NCBI GenBank assembly: GCA_050633205.1 | Contig: JBOEGA010000046.1 | Coordinates: 12,632-76,631 of the forward strand | DNA: 64,000 nt | DNA from: CBDHHC01 sp050633205 | GTDB taxonomy: Bacteria; Pseudomonadota; Alphaproteobacteria; Rhizobiales; CBDHHC01 | Reading direction: 5' to 3' | The notes under the pieces: model-generated | The model's database searches: none | What the model was told of the DNA's origin: nothing | What the model saw: the letters and a program-made list of their open reading frames with translations, nothing else | Shown here: piece after piece, positions 22,856 through 33,969 of the stretch | Layout: each line of letters begins with the position of its first letter | Numbering within the stretch: the stretch's first letter is position 1 | Translations under genes and position numbers: made by a program

Positions 22856-25281
22856 ATGTATTTTTTTATCGCAGCGTTGATATTGATACTGGATGCGGCC
22901 ACTGGTTCTGTTATTGCAAGCTCCGGTGTTGTTACGCCCGAGCAGCTTGCCGAACTGCGTAATGATCTGAACAGGTTTGCGGAAGAGCAGCAAAGACACG
23001 CCGACTTTGTGAGGGTGCTGGATTGTATTGCTCTGGTCATGTTTATGCAGGTTGGTTTTCTTCTTGTTGAAGCGGGCTTTGTGCGGACAAAAAATACGAT
23101 CAATGTTGCTCTGAAAAATTTCAGTGATTTCTTTATTGCTGTTGTCTGTTTTTATATGGTTGGCTTCACATTTATGTTCAGTGGCAGCCTTGGTGGTGTA
23201 ATCGGGTTTGACTGGTCGTATATTTCAAAGGTTTTTAAATCCAACTGGGATCTGGCGTATTTTACATATCATGCAATGTTTATTGGTACGGCGGCTACAA
23301 TAGTATCCGGTGCGGTTGCAGAACGCATGAAGTTTTCGGGTTATTGCCTGCTTACAGTCGTACTATCCTCCCTGATTTACCCGATGTTCGGGCACTGGGT
23401 CTGGGGGAATATATTTGTTACAGAAAATATTCCGCTTTTAAAAAGCGCGGGATTTATGGATTTTGCCGGGGGGACAGTTGTCCACGCTTTGGCTGGCTGG
23501 TTATCACTGGCAGCAATAGTTGTTGTTGGTCCACGAATTGGAAAATTTGCGGAAGATGGTACTCCTGTTAAAATTCCCGGCCACAGTATGTTCTTGCCTC
23601 AACAGGAGCGCTTATTCTTTTTGTCGGCTGGATAGGATTTAATGCCGGTTCTACCCGAGCATCTTCCTCCGACCTTGCTCTTATCATGATGAATACGATT
23701 ATAGCGGGCTCTACAGGTGGCCTTGCTGCAATGGTTACAGGGCGCTTTTTCGAGAAGACGTTTCATGCCGAGACTATGATTAATGGTGTTCTGGCAGGGC
23801 TTGTTACAGTTACTGCGGGATGCAATGTCTTTTCTCCAAATGCTGCAGCTATTGTGGGCATTATTGGTGGTGTGGTGTGTATGGGGTCCTGCGTTGTTAT
23901 TGAAAGAAAATTCAAGCTTGATGATGCTATCGGAGCTGTTTCAGTTCATGGTGTCTGCGGGTCACTTGGAGCGCTGTTGATACCGTTTTTTGCTGCTTCT
24001 GAGAAAATGCTTGCCGGTGGGATGTTTACCCAGGCTGGTTCGCAATTAATCGGGGTAAGTGTCTGTTTCGCACTTGCTTTTGGTGGCGGGTATATCGTGT
24101 TGAAGCTTATCAGTGTAACAATCGGAGTTCGTGTAAGTGAAGAGGCAGAGATTAATGGCCTTAATCGCTCAGAGCATGATTCTACGATGGGGTCCTATGA
24201 TATACAGAACGCCCTGCTTAAAATTGCAAAAGGTGAAGCTGATTTATCGACCAGGCTGGATGAGAAAACAGGGGATGAATCTGCTGATATTGCCAAGCTG
24301 ATCAATTCTTTTCTGGTAAGGTTTTAAGAGCTTGTTGGCAGTGTATCGGATACCTCCAATACACTATCGAGAGACCTTGAACTAATTTCATCCGTGGTGA
24401 AGGATAGTGCCAATTCTCTCAAAGATAATTCCGGTGGGGTTGAAGAGGCATCCCTGGTCGTGAATGCCAGTGCGACTGCGGCGGCTGAGCAGGCAGAAGT
24501 TATTACGAATGATACGCGGAGAATTGCAGGAACTGCCAGAACAGTTTCTACGACTATTCGTGAGCTGGCTAATGTTATTGATAATTTATCCGGCTCAATC
24601 ACTTCTATTGATGAGTCCGCAGCTAGTGCGGATTCTATTTCCAAGGAAGCTGTTAGTCTGGCAGATAATGCCCAGAAGACGATTGCCAGTCTTTCGAAAG
24701 CTGCTGAGGAGATTGACAGTGTTGTGGCACTGATCGAGGATGTTCAGAATAAAACCAATCTGCTGGCACTTAATGCAACAATTGAATCCGAACGTGCAGG
24801 GGAATATGGTCTTGGTTTTGCTGTGGTTGCACAGGAAGTCAAAACATTATCCCAGAGTGCTGCCGGGGCAACTGATGAAATTCGCAAATGTCTTGGCGAG
24901 ATACAGGAAACTTCCAAAAGCGCGGCAGATATTCTCAGCAGAGTTGGTGAGACTGTAGGAGTTATTAATAAATCAGTTTCAGATATCAGGGTTACAGCCA
25001 GCAGAGAAACTCAGGCTATTCAGGAAATTTCCTCGGGTGTTATCGAGTCTGCGAACAATGTAGTCGGGGTTTCTGATGAGATTTCACAATTGTCTGATCA
25101 GGTCAGTCTGTTTTCAGAGAATGTGAGAGAGGCGGCAGATAAATCAAAGGATGGGCTGGATGTGGTTGCCTGCCTGAAGGATGAAGTTGCGAATAGTCTG
25201 CAAACAGCACAAATGGTTGAAAAATCTTCGCAAAAGCTAACGGGGCTTGCGGATAAGCTGAATAAAACCAGTGGAAATTAA
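22856..25281 (+). pseudogene. Ammonium transporter-chemoreceptor fusion (Amt-MCP), disrupted
   Basis: One gene in three pieces. The first frame gives an Amt domain: FLLVEAGFVRTKN, AVAERMKFSG, and DFAGGTVVHALAG with the first twin His. A base is missing near 23589-23591, where the frame leaves GHSM; the next frame resumes as VLASTGALILFVGWIGFNAG and includes the second twin His (VHGVCGSLGAL). A HAMP-like GEADLSTRLDEKTGDE follows, then an in-frame TAA at 24325-24327 between VRF and ELVGSV (CAA to TAA would explain it). The rest is an MCP signalling domain with hairpin tip NKTNLLALNATIESERAGEY. Intact, it would be about 800 residues and a likely ammonium-sensing chemoreceptor. The start is uncertain (ATG 22856 or TTG 22778). 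Confidence 0.85.
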
Positions 25282-25296
25282 GTTGATAAGCTTTGT

Positions 25297-25335
25297 AAAA
25301 ACGGCCTGACTTTGGAAATGAGTCAGGCCGTTTTT
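25297..25335. terminator. Bidirectional terminator
   Basis: AAAAACGGCCTGACT / AGTCAGGCCGTTTTT, perfect 15-bp arms with a 9-base loop, giving T runs on both strands. It separates the Amt-MCP gene from convergent maeB. Confidence 0.92.
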
Positions 25336-25340
25336 TCTAT

Positions 25341-27614
25341 TTATGATCCGGTGATGTCGTAAGCAGTCAGTGCTGCAATATTTACAAGTTCAGATGTTTT
25401 CGACCCAAGTGGTACGATCTGTACAGACTTTGACAGACCGACCAGAAGTGGTCCGATGATTGTGCTGCCGCCAAGTTCCCGAAGCATATTTGTCGAGATG
25501 CTTGCCGAGTGGAATGCTGGCATTACCAGAACGTTGGCAGTATCTGATAAACGGCAGAACGGATATTTCTCCAATGCTTCTGCATTGAGTGCTACGTCTG
25601 CTGCCATTTCACCATCATATTCAAAATCGACACCCTCACCATCCAGAATTTCCACGGCTTCGCGGACGCGTTCTGAACGTTCTCCTTTTGGATTGCCGAA
25701 AGTTGAGTAGGCAAGCATTGCTACGCGCGGTTCGTAACCAAGGCGACGGGCAACTCTTGCGGCTTCCTTGGCAATATTTGCCAGTTCGCGGGAATTTGGC
25801 ATGTCATGGATTGAAGTATCTGCGATCAGAACTGTGCGTCCGCGGCAAATGGCGATGGACAATCCAATGACTGTGTGATCAGGGGCAGGGTCGAGAACCT
25901 GCGTGATATCGGTGTAGGCAGTACCCCAGTTTCTTGTTGTACCGGTGATCATGCCATCGGCGTGGCCCATTGAGACCATACATGCACCAAAGATGTTTCT
26001 GTCGTTGAGAACCATACGGCGGCAGTCGCGCTCAAGATAACCTTTTCTTTGCAGGCGGCTGTAAAGCAGCTCGGTGTATTCATCGTTGAACTCACCCTGT
26101 CTTGCATTAATGATCTGGATTTCAGGACGATATTCAAGGCCCGCATCCTCGAAGGCTTTCATTATGCGTTCCTGGCGTCCGATCAGTACCGGCTGGCCAA
26201 GGTTGTTATTCAGGAAGCTGTAAGCAGCGCGAACAACCTGCTCTTCTTCGCCTTCAGCAAATACAACGCGTTTCGGGTTCATGCGAACCTGACTGAAGAT
26301 ACCCTGCAGCCAGCCTGCTACCGGATCGAGACGCGCATTAAGGCGTTCGATATAGGCATCAATATCTGCGATTGGTTTCTGAGCTACGCCTGTGTCCATT
26401 GCCGCTTTTGCGACTGCTGGCGGTACAAAACCGTTCAGCCTTGGATCAAACGGAGCCGGTATGATGTAGTTGCGGCCATATTGCGGGTGGTAGCCCTGAT
26501 TGGCAGCGGCAACTTCGTCGGGCACATCTGCGCGGGCCAGTTCGGCAATTGCATTGACTGCTGCAATTTTCATTTCATCGTTGATTGTGCTGGCCTGAAC
26601 GTCAAGTGCTCCACGGAAAATATACGGGAAACCAAGAACGTTATTTACCTGATTAGGATAGTCGGAACGGCCAGTTGCCATGATGGCATCGCTACGAACT
26701 TCTTCAACTTCTTCAGGTGTGATTTCCGGGTCAGGGTTGGCCATAGCAAAAATGATCGGATTATCATTCATGCTTTTTACCATGTCTTTTGTTAAGGCGC
26801 CTTTGGCTGACAATCCGAAAAATGCATCTGCACCATCAACAGCTTCGGCAAGAGTACGCTTGCTAGTGTCAATTGCGTGAGCTGATTTCCACTGGTTCAT
26901 GCCTTCTGAACGGCCACTGTAAATTACGCCTTTAGTGTCACAAAGAATGGCATTGTTGTGGGGCAGGCCCATTTTTTTAAGGAGATCCAGACATGCAATT
27001 CCGGCTGCGCCGGCTCCGTTAAATACAACCTTGAGATCTTCAATGTTACGATTGGTCAGGTGCAGAGCATTTACAAGGCCTGCAGCAGCAATAATTGCTG
27101 TGCCGTGCTGGTCATCATGGAATACCGGGATGTCCATTAATTCCTTCAGGCGCTCTTCAATGATGAAGCAATCCGGACCTTTAATGTCTTCCAGGTTTAT
27201 TCCGCCAAATGATGGGCCAAGGAAACGCACACAGTTTATGAATTCTTCAGCGTCTTTTGTATCAACTTCAAGATCTATTGCATCGATGTCAGCAAAGCGT
27301 TTGAATAACGCACCTTTACCTTCCATAACCGGTTTGGAAGCAAGGGCGCCAAGATCACCAAGTCCGAGAATTGCTGTGCCGTTAGATATGACAGCAACCA
27401 GGTTGCCTTTATTAGTGTAATCATAGGCGGTTTGCGGGTTCTCTGCGATGGCCCGGACCGGGACGGCCACACCAGGTGAATAGGCGAGAGACAGGTCTCG
27501 CGTTGTCGCAAGAGGCTTTGTTGGTGTGATTTCCAACTTGCCTGGTTTTCCGCGTTGGTGGAACTCAAGAGCTTCTTGGTCCGTGTAGCTTGTTTTCTCG
27601 AACTTAAGGGGCAT
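25341..27614 (-). CDS. maeB: NADP-dependent malic enzyme
   Basis: Multimodular malic enzyme of 757 residues converting malate to pyruvate, CO2 and NADPH. The N-terminal malic domain has SLAYSPGVAVPVRAIAENP, the catalytic KGNLVAVISNGTAILGLGDL and FHDDQHGTAIIAAAGLVNAL; the NAD-binding part has VFNGAGAAGIACLDLLKKMG. The C-terminal ~320 residues resemble phosphotransacetylase (NPKRVVFAEGEEEQVVRAAY, later RVAMLAYSTFGNPKGERSER) and serve a regulatory rather than catalytic role in this class. Monocistronic, divergent from mutS over 454 bases and ending at a shared terminator. Confidence 0.96.
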   Translation of the reverse strand: MPLKFEKTSYTDQEALEFHQRGKPGKLEITPTKPLATTRDLSLAYSPGVAVPVRAIAENPQTAYDYTNKGNLVAVISNGTAILGLGDLGALASKPVMEGKGALFKRFADIDAIDLEVDTKDAEEFINCVRFLGPSFGGINLEDIKGPDCFIIEERLKELMDIPVFHDDQHGTAIIAAAGLVNALHLTNRNIEDLKVVFNGAGAAGIACLDLLKKMGLPHNNAILCDTKGVIYSGRSEGMNQWKSAHAIDTSKRTLAEAVDGADAFFGLSAKGALTKDMVKSMNDNPIIFAMANPDPEITPEEVEEVRSDAIMATGRSDYPNQVNNVLGFPYIFRGALDVQASTINDEMKIAAVNAIAELARADVPDEVAAANQGYHPQYGRNYIIPAPFDPRLNGFVPPAVAKAAMDTGVAQKPIADIDAYIERLNARLDPVAGWLQGIFSQVRMNPKRVVFAEGEEEQVVRAAYSFLNNNLGQPVLIGRQERIMKAFEDAGLEYRPEIQIINARQGEFNDEYTELLYSRLQRKGYLERDCRRMVLNDRNIFGACMVSMGHADGMITGTTRNWGTAYTDITQVLDPAPDHTVIGLSIAICRGRTVLIADTSIHDMPNSRELANIAKEAARVARRLGYEPRVAMLAYSTFGNPKGERSERVREAVEILDGEGVDFEYDGEMAADVALNAEALEKYPFCRLSDTANVLVMPAFHSASISTNMLRELGGSTIIGPLLVGLSKSVQIVPLGSKTSELVNIAALTAYDITGS

Positions 27615-28068
27615 TGTGAATAGGCCTTAATTTGAGTTGAGGTCTGTAAACGTTCAGCGCCTTTTCAGGTTAGGCCAGGAACAGGCAAGCGCGTCCGGTA
27701 AACATGTACCCTGTACGTATTTCGTGTTCCAGCTATCAAAGACAGGTATCATTCGGTGTCCAATTACCGAAGGTTACAGACTCAGATTATGTCATCAGAG
27801 TTTATCTAAGAGGAAACACGCAGGAAGGATAGTGAATTACGGCAACGACGCACTGTTTTCAAGGAATTTTATACATGCAAGAGAGAAAATAGTTAATTTA
27901 TGTTGCTTCTGAATAGCCCTGTTGTTTGTTCCTGTGTCGTTTGGCAATATGTTTTGTGGAGAAATGGTAGATAGATATAAGTATCTGCTTAGCTCTGTTC
28001 TCAGTCTATGGGGATTGATGTTAGTTTGATTTCGAATCGAAAAAAAATCCGGCTGAGGTTACAGAGTT
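27615..28068. other. Divergent spacer between maeB and mutS
   Basis: 454 bases with no supported gene. One hairpin is visible, TTCGGT (27752-27757) with ACCGAA (27766-27771). Promoters for both genes should lie here but no clean -35/-10 pair stood out. Confidence 0.6.
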
Positions 28069-30807
28069 ATGTCAAGCGCTGTCAGAAAAAAACAAAGTCA
28101 AGAAACTTCAGATAACACTCAGGCCCATAAGGCCATGACACCCATGATGGTGCAGTATACGACAATCAAGGCATCCCATTCAGATTGCCTGCTGTTTTAC
28201 CGTATGGGTGATTTTTATGAGTTGTTTTTTGAGGATGCCGAGCTGGCAGCGCAGGCCTTGGGGATTCAGCTTACCAAGCGGGGCAAACATCAGGGAGCTG
28301 ATATTCCAATGTGCGGGGTTCCTGTACATTCAGCCGATGAGTATCTGCACCAGTTGATACGAAAGGGATTTCGGGTTGCCGTCTGTGAGCAGACCGAGGA
28401 TCCGGCGGAAGCAAAGAAGCGTGGTGCAAAGTCTGTTGTTAATCGTGATGTGGTGAGGATTGTAACGCCGGGAACACTGACAGAGGATAATCTGTTGAGT
28501 GTGGGGCAGAACAATTTTCTGACTGCCATATTCAAAAACCCGAAAGGGGACCTGTTTTCTTTTGCCTCGATTGATATATCGACCGGTGAGTTTTTGATTT
28601 CCGAGGTTTCTATTACGGACCTTCCGGGGGAAGTGGTTCGGTTGTCTCCGAGTGAAGTTCTTGTCTCTGATGGCATAATCAGAGATGAAGAGATGATTTT
28701 GCTGGCTGAGACCACGACATTAACACCATTGCCCAATGCCTATTATGACAGTCAGGCGGGTATCAGGGATCTTAAAACCCTGCTGAATGTATCAGTCCTT
28801 GATGGTGTGGGAACATTTTCGCGTGGGGAAATGGCGGCTGTTGGAGCTTTGCTGAAATATATTGAGCTGACGCAGCTTGGCAAGCAACCTGCTATTCGTA
28901 TGCCAAAGCGGCAGGGGAATAATTCTGTTCTTGTTATTGATGCTGCTACCAGGGTGAATCTTGAGCTTGTGAAGTCAATGCAGGGAGAGCGGAAAGGAAG
29001 CCTTCTTGATGCTGTTGACCGGACAGTTACAGGGGCCGGAGCACGGGAGCTTGCAACCCGGCTTGCCAGTCCGCTTGGAGAGTGTGCGCGTATCAGTGAA
29101 AGGCAGGATGTTGTTGCCTGTTTTCTGAAACAGGGTGGGCTTCGGAGTCAGTTAAGGAAAACCTTACGGAAGGCAACTGATCCGGCAAGGGCATTTTCGA
29201 GGCTTGCGCTGGGGCGAGGAGGGCCACGGGATATGGGAGCCCTGAGGGACAGTCTGAAACTTGCCAGTGAGCTTTATGAAATGATGGTTTCTGCAAAAAG
29301 CCTTGCGGGGGAGCCAGTGCTGCTTTCTCATATTCTGTCCAGTTTAAAAGGTGCAAATTGTGCTTTGGCTGAACATCTGGACAAGGCTCTTGGTGAGGAC
29401 CTGCCGTTTCTTAAACGGGATGGCGGATTTGTTCGTACCGGTTACCGGGAGGATCTGGATGAGGTCAGAAAGCTTAGGGATGAGAGCCGTCAGGTTCTGG
29501 CTGCCCTGCAGGCACGGTATGTGGAAGAGACACAGGTTAAGTCTCTGAAGATCAGGCACAATAATGTGCTTGGCTATTTTGTTGATGTTACGGCTTCTCA
29601 TGGCAAGACCCTGATGGAGGGGGCTTTGAGTGAGGTTTTTATTCATCGGCAGACACTGGCAAATGCGGTTCGTTTTACGACTGTTGAGCTGAATGATATT
29701 CAGACAAAGATACATTCTGCTGCGGAACGGTCTCTTGCTATTGAGCAGGAGGTGTTTGATGTTCTGCAGGCCGAGATTATTGCCAATGAGGAAATGCTGA
29801 TTGCGCTTGCTGATGGTCTGGCGCAACTGGATGTCTATCTCGCGCTTGCTGAGTTGGCTGAAGAGCAGAATTATGTAAGGCCGACAGTTGATGAAAGTTT
29901 CTGTTTCGAGATTACTGGTGGCCGTCACCCGGTGGTTGATATTGCATTGAAGGCTCAGGGGCAGGGGCCGTTTATCGAGAATGACTGCATTCTGACAAGT
30001 GATAAACAACAGGATACAGAAATCGGGAAGTTATGGATACTTACAGGGCCGAATATGGCTGGTAAGTCTACTTTTTTACGGCAGAATGCACTGATTACCA
30101 TTCTTGCCCAGATGGGATCATTTGTTCCTGCGCAATCGGCACATATCGGTCTGGTGGACAGGTTGTTCAGTCGCGTTGGGGCGTCTGATGATCTGGCGCG
30201 AGGGCGATCTACATTTATGGTGGAGATGGTCGAGACGGCGGCTATTCTTAATCAGGCAACCGAGCGTTCTTTTGTTATTCTGGATGAGATTGGCCGGGGG
30301 ACTGCGACGTTTGATGGATTGTCGATTGCCTGGGCTACTGTTGAATATCTGCATGAACAAATCAAAAGCCGTTCTTTGTTTGCTACGCACTATCATGAAC
30401 TGACTGCTCTATCGGAGAAACTTGGCGAGGTTATTAATATGACTATCCAGGTGAAAGAGTGGAAAGATGATATTGTTTTCCTGCACAAAGTTATACCAGG
30501 TGCGGCAGATCGCTCCTATGGGGTGCAGGTTGCGAAGCTTGCCGGGTTGCCTGCTCCGGTTATCGGCAGGGCCTCGGAAGTGTTGGATATTCTGGAAAAC
30601 AGTGATGCTAAAACTGGTGGTCAGGACCTGATTGAGGAACTGCCTCTTTTTGCGGCATCACGTCCAAAGGTCTCAGAAGGCGGGGCAGAGGGGTTCGCGG
30701 AAGAGGATTCTGCTGTTAGACTGCTGCTTGATCAGACTAACCCCGATGAACTGACGCCTAAATCTGCACTGGATCTTGTTTATCAATTGAAGAGTCTTAA
30801 TTCTTAA
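28069..30807 (+). CDS. mutS: DNA mismatch repair protein MutS
   Basis: Mismatch-recognition ATPase of 912 residues. The N-terminal domain has the mismatch wedge region (CLLFYRMGDFYELFFEDAEL with the Phe-x-Glu), then the connector and core domains. The ATPase has GPNMAGKSTFLRQNALITIL (Walker A), STFMVEMVETAAIL, FVILDEIGRGTATFDGLSIA (Walker B) and ATHYHELTALSE. ATG 28069 is preceded by GAGGTTACAGAGTT. It is followed 60 bases later by glnD, the common alphaproteobacterial pair. Confidence 0.97.
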   Translation: MSSAVRKKQSQETSDNTQAHKAMTPMMVQYTTIKASHSDCLLFYRMGDFYELFFEDAELAAQALGIQLTKRGKHQGADIPMCGVPVHSADEYLHQLIRKGFRVAVCEQTEDPAEAKKRGAKSVVNRDVVRIVTPGTLTEDNLLSVGQNNFLTAIFKNPKGDLFSFASIDISTGEFLISEVSITDLPGEVVRLSPSEVLVSDGIIRDEEMILLAETTTLTPLPNAYYDSQAGIRDLKTLLNVSVLDGVGTFSRGEMAAVGALLKYIELTQLGKQPAIRMPKRQGNNSVLVIDAATRVNLELVKSMQGERKGSLLDAVDRTVTGAGARELATRLASPLGECARISERQDVVACFLKQGGLRSQLRKTLRKATDPARAFSRLALGRGGPRDMGALRDSLKLASELYEMMVSAKSLAGEPVLLSHILSSLKGANCALAEHLDKALGEDLPFLKRDGGFVRTGYREDLDEVRKLRDESRQVLAALQARYVEETQVKSLKIRHNNVLGYFVDVTASHGKTLMEGALSEVFIHRQTLANAVRFTTVELNDIQTKIHSAAERSLAIEQEVFDVLQAEIIANEEMLIALADGLAQLDVYLALAELAEEQNYVRPTVDESFCFEITGGRHPVVDIALKAQGQGPFIENDCILTSDKQQDTEIGKLWILTGPNMAGKSTFLRQNALITILAQMGSFVPAQSAHIGLVDRLFSRVGASDDLARGRSTFMVEMVETAAILNQATERSFVILDEIGRGTATFDGLSIAWATVEYLHEQIKSRSLFATHYHELTALSEKLGEVINMTIQVKEWKDDIVFLHKVIPGAADRSYGVQVAKLAGLPAPVIGRASEVLDILENSDAKTGGQDLIEELPLFAASRPKVSEGGAEGFAEEDSAVRLLLDQTNPDELTPKSALDLVYQLKSLNS

Positions 30808-30867
30808 GAAAGACTGTGGTTGTAAACAGATACAGTAGTCAGTTCCAAATACGAAGAGTGCCCATCT

Positions 30868-33627
30868 GTGTTGATAAATGCTAAAAAAGTTGTCTATCCC
30901 CCTTTATTTGACGCAGAGGAGCTGGATCGGGACCTGCAAGCTCTGGTTATTGAGCATAAAGGCAATGATACCGAATTGCGGTCAACAGTATTGGCTCGCC
31001 TGAAGAATCTTCTGGCATCTGTATATGAGAAGGCCGAAGCCGAGCTTATTGAGAGCGGTGATGGTCCAGGGTGTGCGGAGGCTTTATCTCTGTTTCAGGA
31101 TCAGCTGATCGGAATCCTGTATGATTTTACAGTTAAAAATGTCTATCTGGCTGATAATCCTTCACGTAGTGAGCATATGGCTATTATTGCGACTGGCGGC
31201 TATGGTCGGGGACTGCTTGCTCCAAAATCTGATATCGATCTGCTGTTTCTTTTGCCGTACAAGCAGACTGCGTGGGGTGAAAGCGTTGTTGAGTATATCC
31301 TGTATTTTCTATGGGACCTCGGGTTTAAGGTTGGTCATGCGACCCGTTCGATAGATCAGTGTATTCAGCTTTCACGATCAGACTTTACAATCAGAACGGC
31401 AATTCTTGATGCGCGCCTGATATGGGGTGATGCAAGTCTGTTTAATGAGCTGAAAGAGCGCTTTGACGGTGATGTTGTTGAGGGGTCGGGGCGCGAATTT
31501 ATTGAAGCCAAGCTTGATGAGCGTGATGCGCGCCATGAGCAATCAGGGCAAACCCGTTATCTGGTTGAGCCTAATATCAAAGATGGCAAGGGTGGTCTGC
31601 GTGATCTGCATACATTGTACTGGATCAGCAAGTATGTGACTGAAGCTGAGCGGGCTGCTGACTTTATTCAGGCGGGGATTTTCTCGCCTAAGGAATATAA
31701 GAATTTTGTCCGTTGTGAGCATTTTCTCTGGACGGTCCGCTGTCATCTACATTTTCTGACAGGACGTCCGGAAGAACGACTTACATTTGATATTCAGCAG
31801 GAGATGGCTGCAAGGCTGAACTATCAGGATCGTGGTGGCGAGCGCGCCATGTATGCTGTTGAGCGCTTTATGCGCCATTATTTTCTGATTGCAAAAGAAG
31901 TTGGTGCGCTCACCAGGGTTGTCTGTCTTAGCCTTGAAATAAAAGAGCTTAAGGGAGCGCCTACTTTCAATCGCGTGCTGAAAAGCAGTTTCTGGCTGCC
32001 AAAGAAGAAAATTGATCTTGGATCAGATGATTTTGTGCTGATTAATGATCGTCTTGCTGTGGCTGATGATGGGGTTTTCAAAAAAGATCCGGTTAATATT
32101 ATTCGTCTGTTTCATATCGCGGAAACATATAAGACGCTTTTCCATCCAGACACTATCCGTCTTGTTCGTGCTTCATGGCGTTTGATTGATGATGATTTAA
32201 GAGAGAACAAGGAAGCAAACCGTATTTTTCTTGAACTGCTTTGTTCGCAAACTAACTCCGAAAGCGTTCTCAGAAAGATGAACGAGGTTGGTGTTCTTGG
32301 CAGGTTTATCAAGGATTTTGGGCGTGTGGTGTGTATGATGCAGTTTAATATGTATCATCATTACACGGTTGATGAGCATCTTATCCGGGCGGTCGGTATT
32401 CTTAATCAGATTGAAACCGGGGCCGCTGAGGAAGATCACCCTGTAATCAGCCGGGTTATTCAGAGGGTTCATTATAAGCGGGCTCTCTATGTGGCAGTGC
32501 TGCTGCATGATATTGCCAAGGGGCGCGAAGAGGATCATTCTATTGCAGGCGCAAGAATAGCACGTGAGTTGTGTCCCAGGTTTGGTTTGTCAAAAATTGA
32601 AACTGAAACTGTTGCGTGGTTGATTGAAAACCATCTGGTTATGAGCCAGACTGCTCAGAGTCGGGACTTGAATGACCCTAAAACCATTCGGGATTTCGCG
32701 GATATGGTGCAGACGCGAGAGCGGTTGATGCTTTTACTGATATTGACAGTCTGTGATATTCGCGCTGTGGGCCCTGGCGTCTGGAATGGCTGGAAGAGGC
32801 AACTTATCCGGTCTCTGTATTTTTCTACGCAGCCATTGCTTGCGGGTGGTTATTCTGATGTCAGTCAGGAATCCCAGATTGCCAAAGCGAAAGAGCTTGT
32901 CCGAATAGAGCTTAAGGACTGGAGTGAGGCGGAGCAAAACAGTTTCATTAACAGGCATTCTGATAATTACTGGGTACGGACAGAGTTAAAACATCAGATT
33001 CTTCATGCTGAGTTATTGAAGCAATGGGATGCTGAAAAGCAGATGCTGGTTTTTAATATAAATGTAGATGAAAATTCCGGTGTTACTGAAATAACAGTTG
33101 TTACTAAGGGAATTAAGCAGCTACTTACTAATATCTCGGGTGCCTGTGCCAGTTCAGGGGCTAATATTGTGGGAGCCCAGATTTCAACGACACTGGATGG
33201 GCTTGCACTTGATACTATTGTAATCAAGAGAGAGTTTCCACGCAGCGAGGATGAGAAGCGGCGTGCGAATCGAATCATCAAGATGTTAGGCAGTTTGCTA
33301 TCCGGAGAGCAGAAAATTGATCAAATCACTGTGGATAAGGGGCGTAAGGCACAGCTAGTAGATGTTTTCTCTGTCGACCCGGAAGTTATTATTGATGACA
33401 ACTTATCTGAAGAATTTACAGTATTGGAGTTTAATGCCCCAGATCAGGCTGGGCTTTTATTTCATGTTATGAAAGTATTGGCTAAGTATAAGTTGATAAT
33501 TTCTTCTGCACATATTGCTACATTTGGTGAAAAAGCTGTAGATGTTTTTTATATAAGTAATTTTAAATCAAGAAATATTAATAAAGAAAATCTTGTTGAA
33601 GAACTTATAGACATTGTTGATGATTAG
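30868..33627 (+). CDS. glnD: PII uridylyltransferase/uridylyl-removing enzyme
   Basis: Bifunctional nitrogen sensor of 919 residues that uridylylates PII under low glutamine and reverses it under high. The nucleotidyltransferase site is IATGGYGRGLLAPKSDIDLL. The HD domain has YVAVLLHDIAKGREEDHSIA, the uridylyl-removing site. Two ACT domains end the protein (EITVVTKGIKQLLTNISGAC; LEFNAPDQAGLLFHVMKVLA), where glutamine is bound. The start is GTG with no ATG in frame nearby. Located behind mutS; no glnB or glnK lies in the window. Confidence 0.96.
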   Translation: MLINAKKVVYPPLFDAEELDRDLQALVIEHKGNDTELRSTVLARLKNLLASVYEKAEAELIESGDGPGCAEALSLFQDQLIGILYDFTVKNVYLADNPSRSEHMAIIATGGYGRGLLAPKSDIDLLFLLPYKQTAWGESVVEYILYFLWDLGFKVGHATRSIDQCIQLSRSDFTIRTAILDARLIWGDASLFNELKERFDGDVVEGSGREFIEAKLDERDARHEQSGQTRYLVEPNIKDGKGGLRDLHTLYWISKYVTEAERAADFIQAGIFSPKEYKNFVRCEHFLWTVRCHLHFLTGRPEERLTFDIQQEMAARLNYQDRGGERAMYAVERFMRHYFLIAKEVGALTRVVCLSLEIKELKGAPTFNRVLKSSFWLPKKKIDLGSDDFVLINDRLAVADDGVFKKDPVNIIRLFHIAETYKTLFHPDTIRLVRASWRLIDDDLRENKEANRIFLELLCSQTNSESVLRKMNEVGVLGRFIKDFGRVVCMMQFNMYHHYTVDEHLIRAVGILNQIETGAAEEDHPVISRVIQRVHYKRALYVAVLLHDIAKGREEDHSIAGARIARELCPRFGLSKIETETVAWLIENHLVMSQTAQSRDLNDPKTIRDFADMVQTRERLMLLLILTVCDIRAVGPGVWNGWKRQLIRSLYFSTQPLLAGGYSDVSQESQIAKAKELVRIELKDWSEAEQNSFINRHSDNYWVRTELKHQILHAELLKQWDAEKQMLVFNINVDENSGVTEITVVTKGIKQLLTNISGACASSGANIVGAQISTTLDGLALDTIVIKREFPRSEDEKRRANRIIKMLGSLLSGEQKIDQITVDKGRKAQLVDVFSVDPEVIIDDNLSEEFTVLEFNAPDQAGLLFHVMKVLAKYKLIISSAHIATFGEKAVDVFYISNFKSRNINKENLVEELIDIVDD

Positions 33628-33969
33628 GTTTGAATTTATTTCAGAAAAAAATAATTGTTGTTGCTGGTGACCTTTCTTTGGCATGATTTATTCTTTTAAT
33701 TCTCAATGCTAACTTTAGAGTTATTGAGAGTGTAAATATTTTAAAAAAAGTTGCTGTTTCATATATGCAACGCGGTATTATTATGTTGTCATAATTTCTT
33801 CTTATGGTTGCAATGTAGACTTATTCACACATACCCTTCGCGATTATGCGGCCATGTTTTCTCTCGCCTTATTATCTGGTGGTACAGGAGACATGCACAA
33901 TTTATCCGTGGCAGAAATGTATTGATAGTACTGCGCTAAAAGAAAAAACTCTTTGAGCGGAGATGAATC
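33628..33969. other. Intergenic leader of the porin gene
   Basis: About 340 AT-rich bases between glnD and the porin gene. No gene, repeat or clear hairpin seen. Long leaders are usual before porin genes, and GAGCGGAG lies just before the porin ATG. Confidence 0.6.

Noticed and set aside
23580..23640. Programmed frameshift in the Amt-MCP gene
   Set aside because: No slippery heptamer or downstream stem was seen, and a second lesion (TAA) occurs later, which favours decay or sequence error.
27637..27912. 91-codon frame between maeB and mutS
   Set aside because: No family pattern, no ribosome site, and an odd residue composition.
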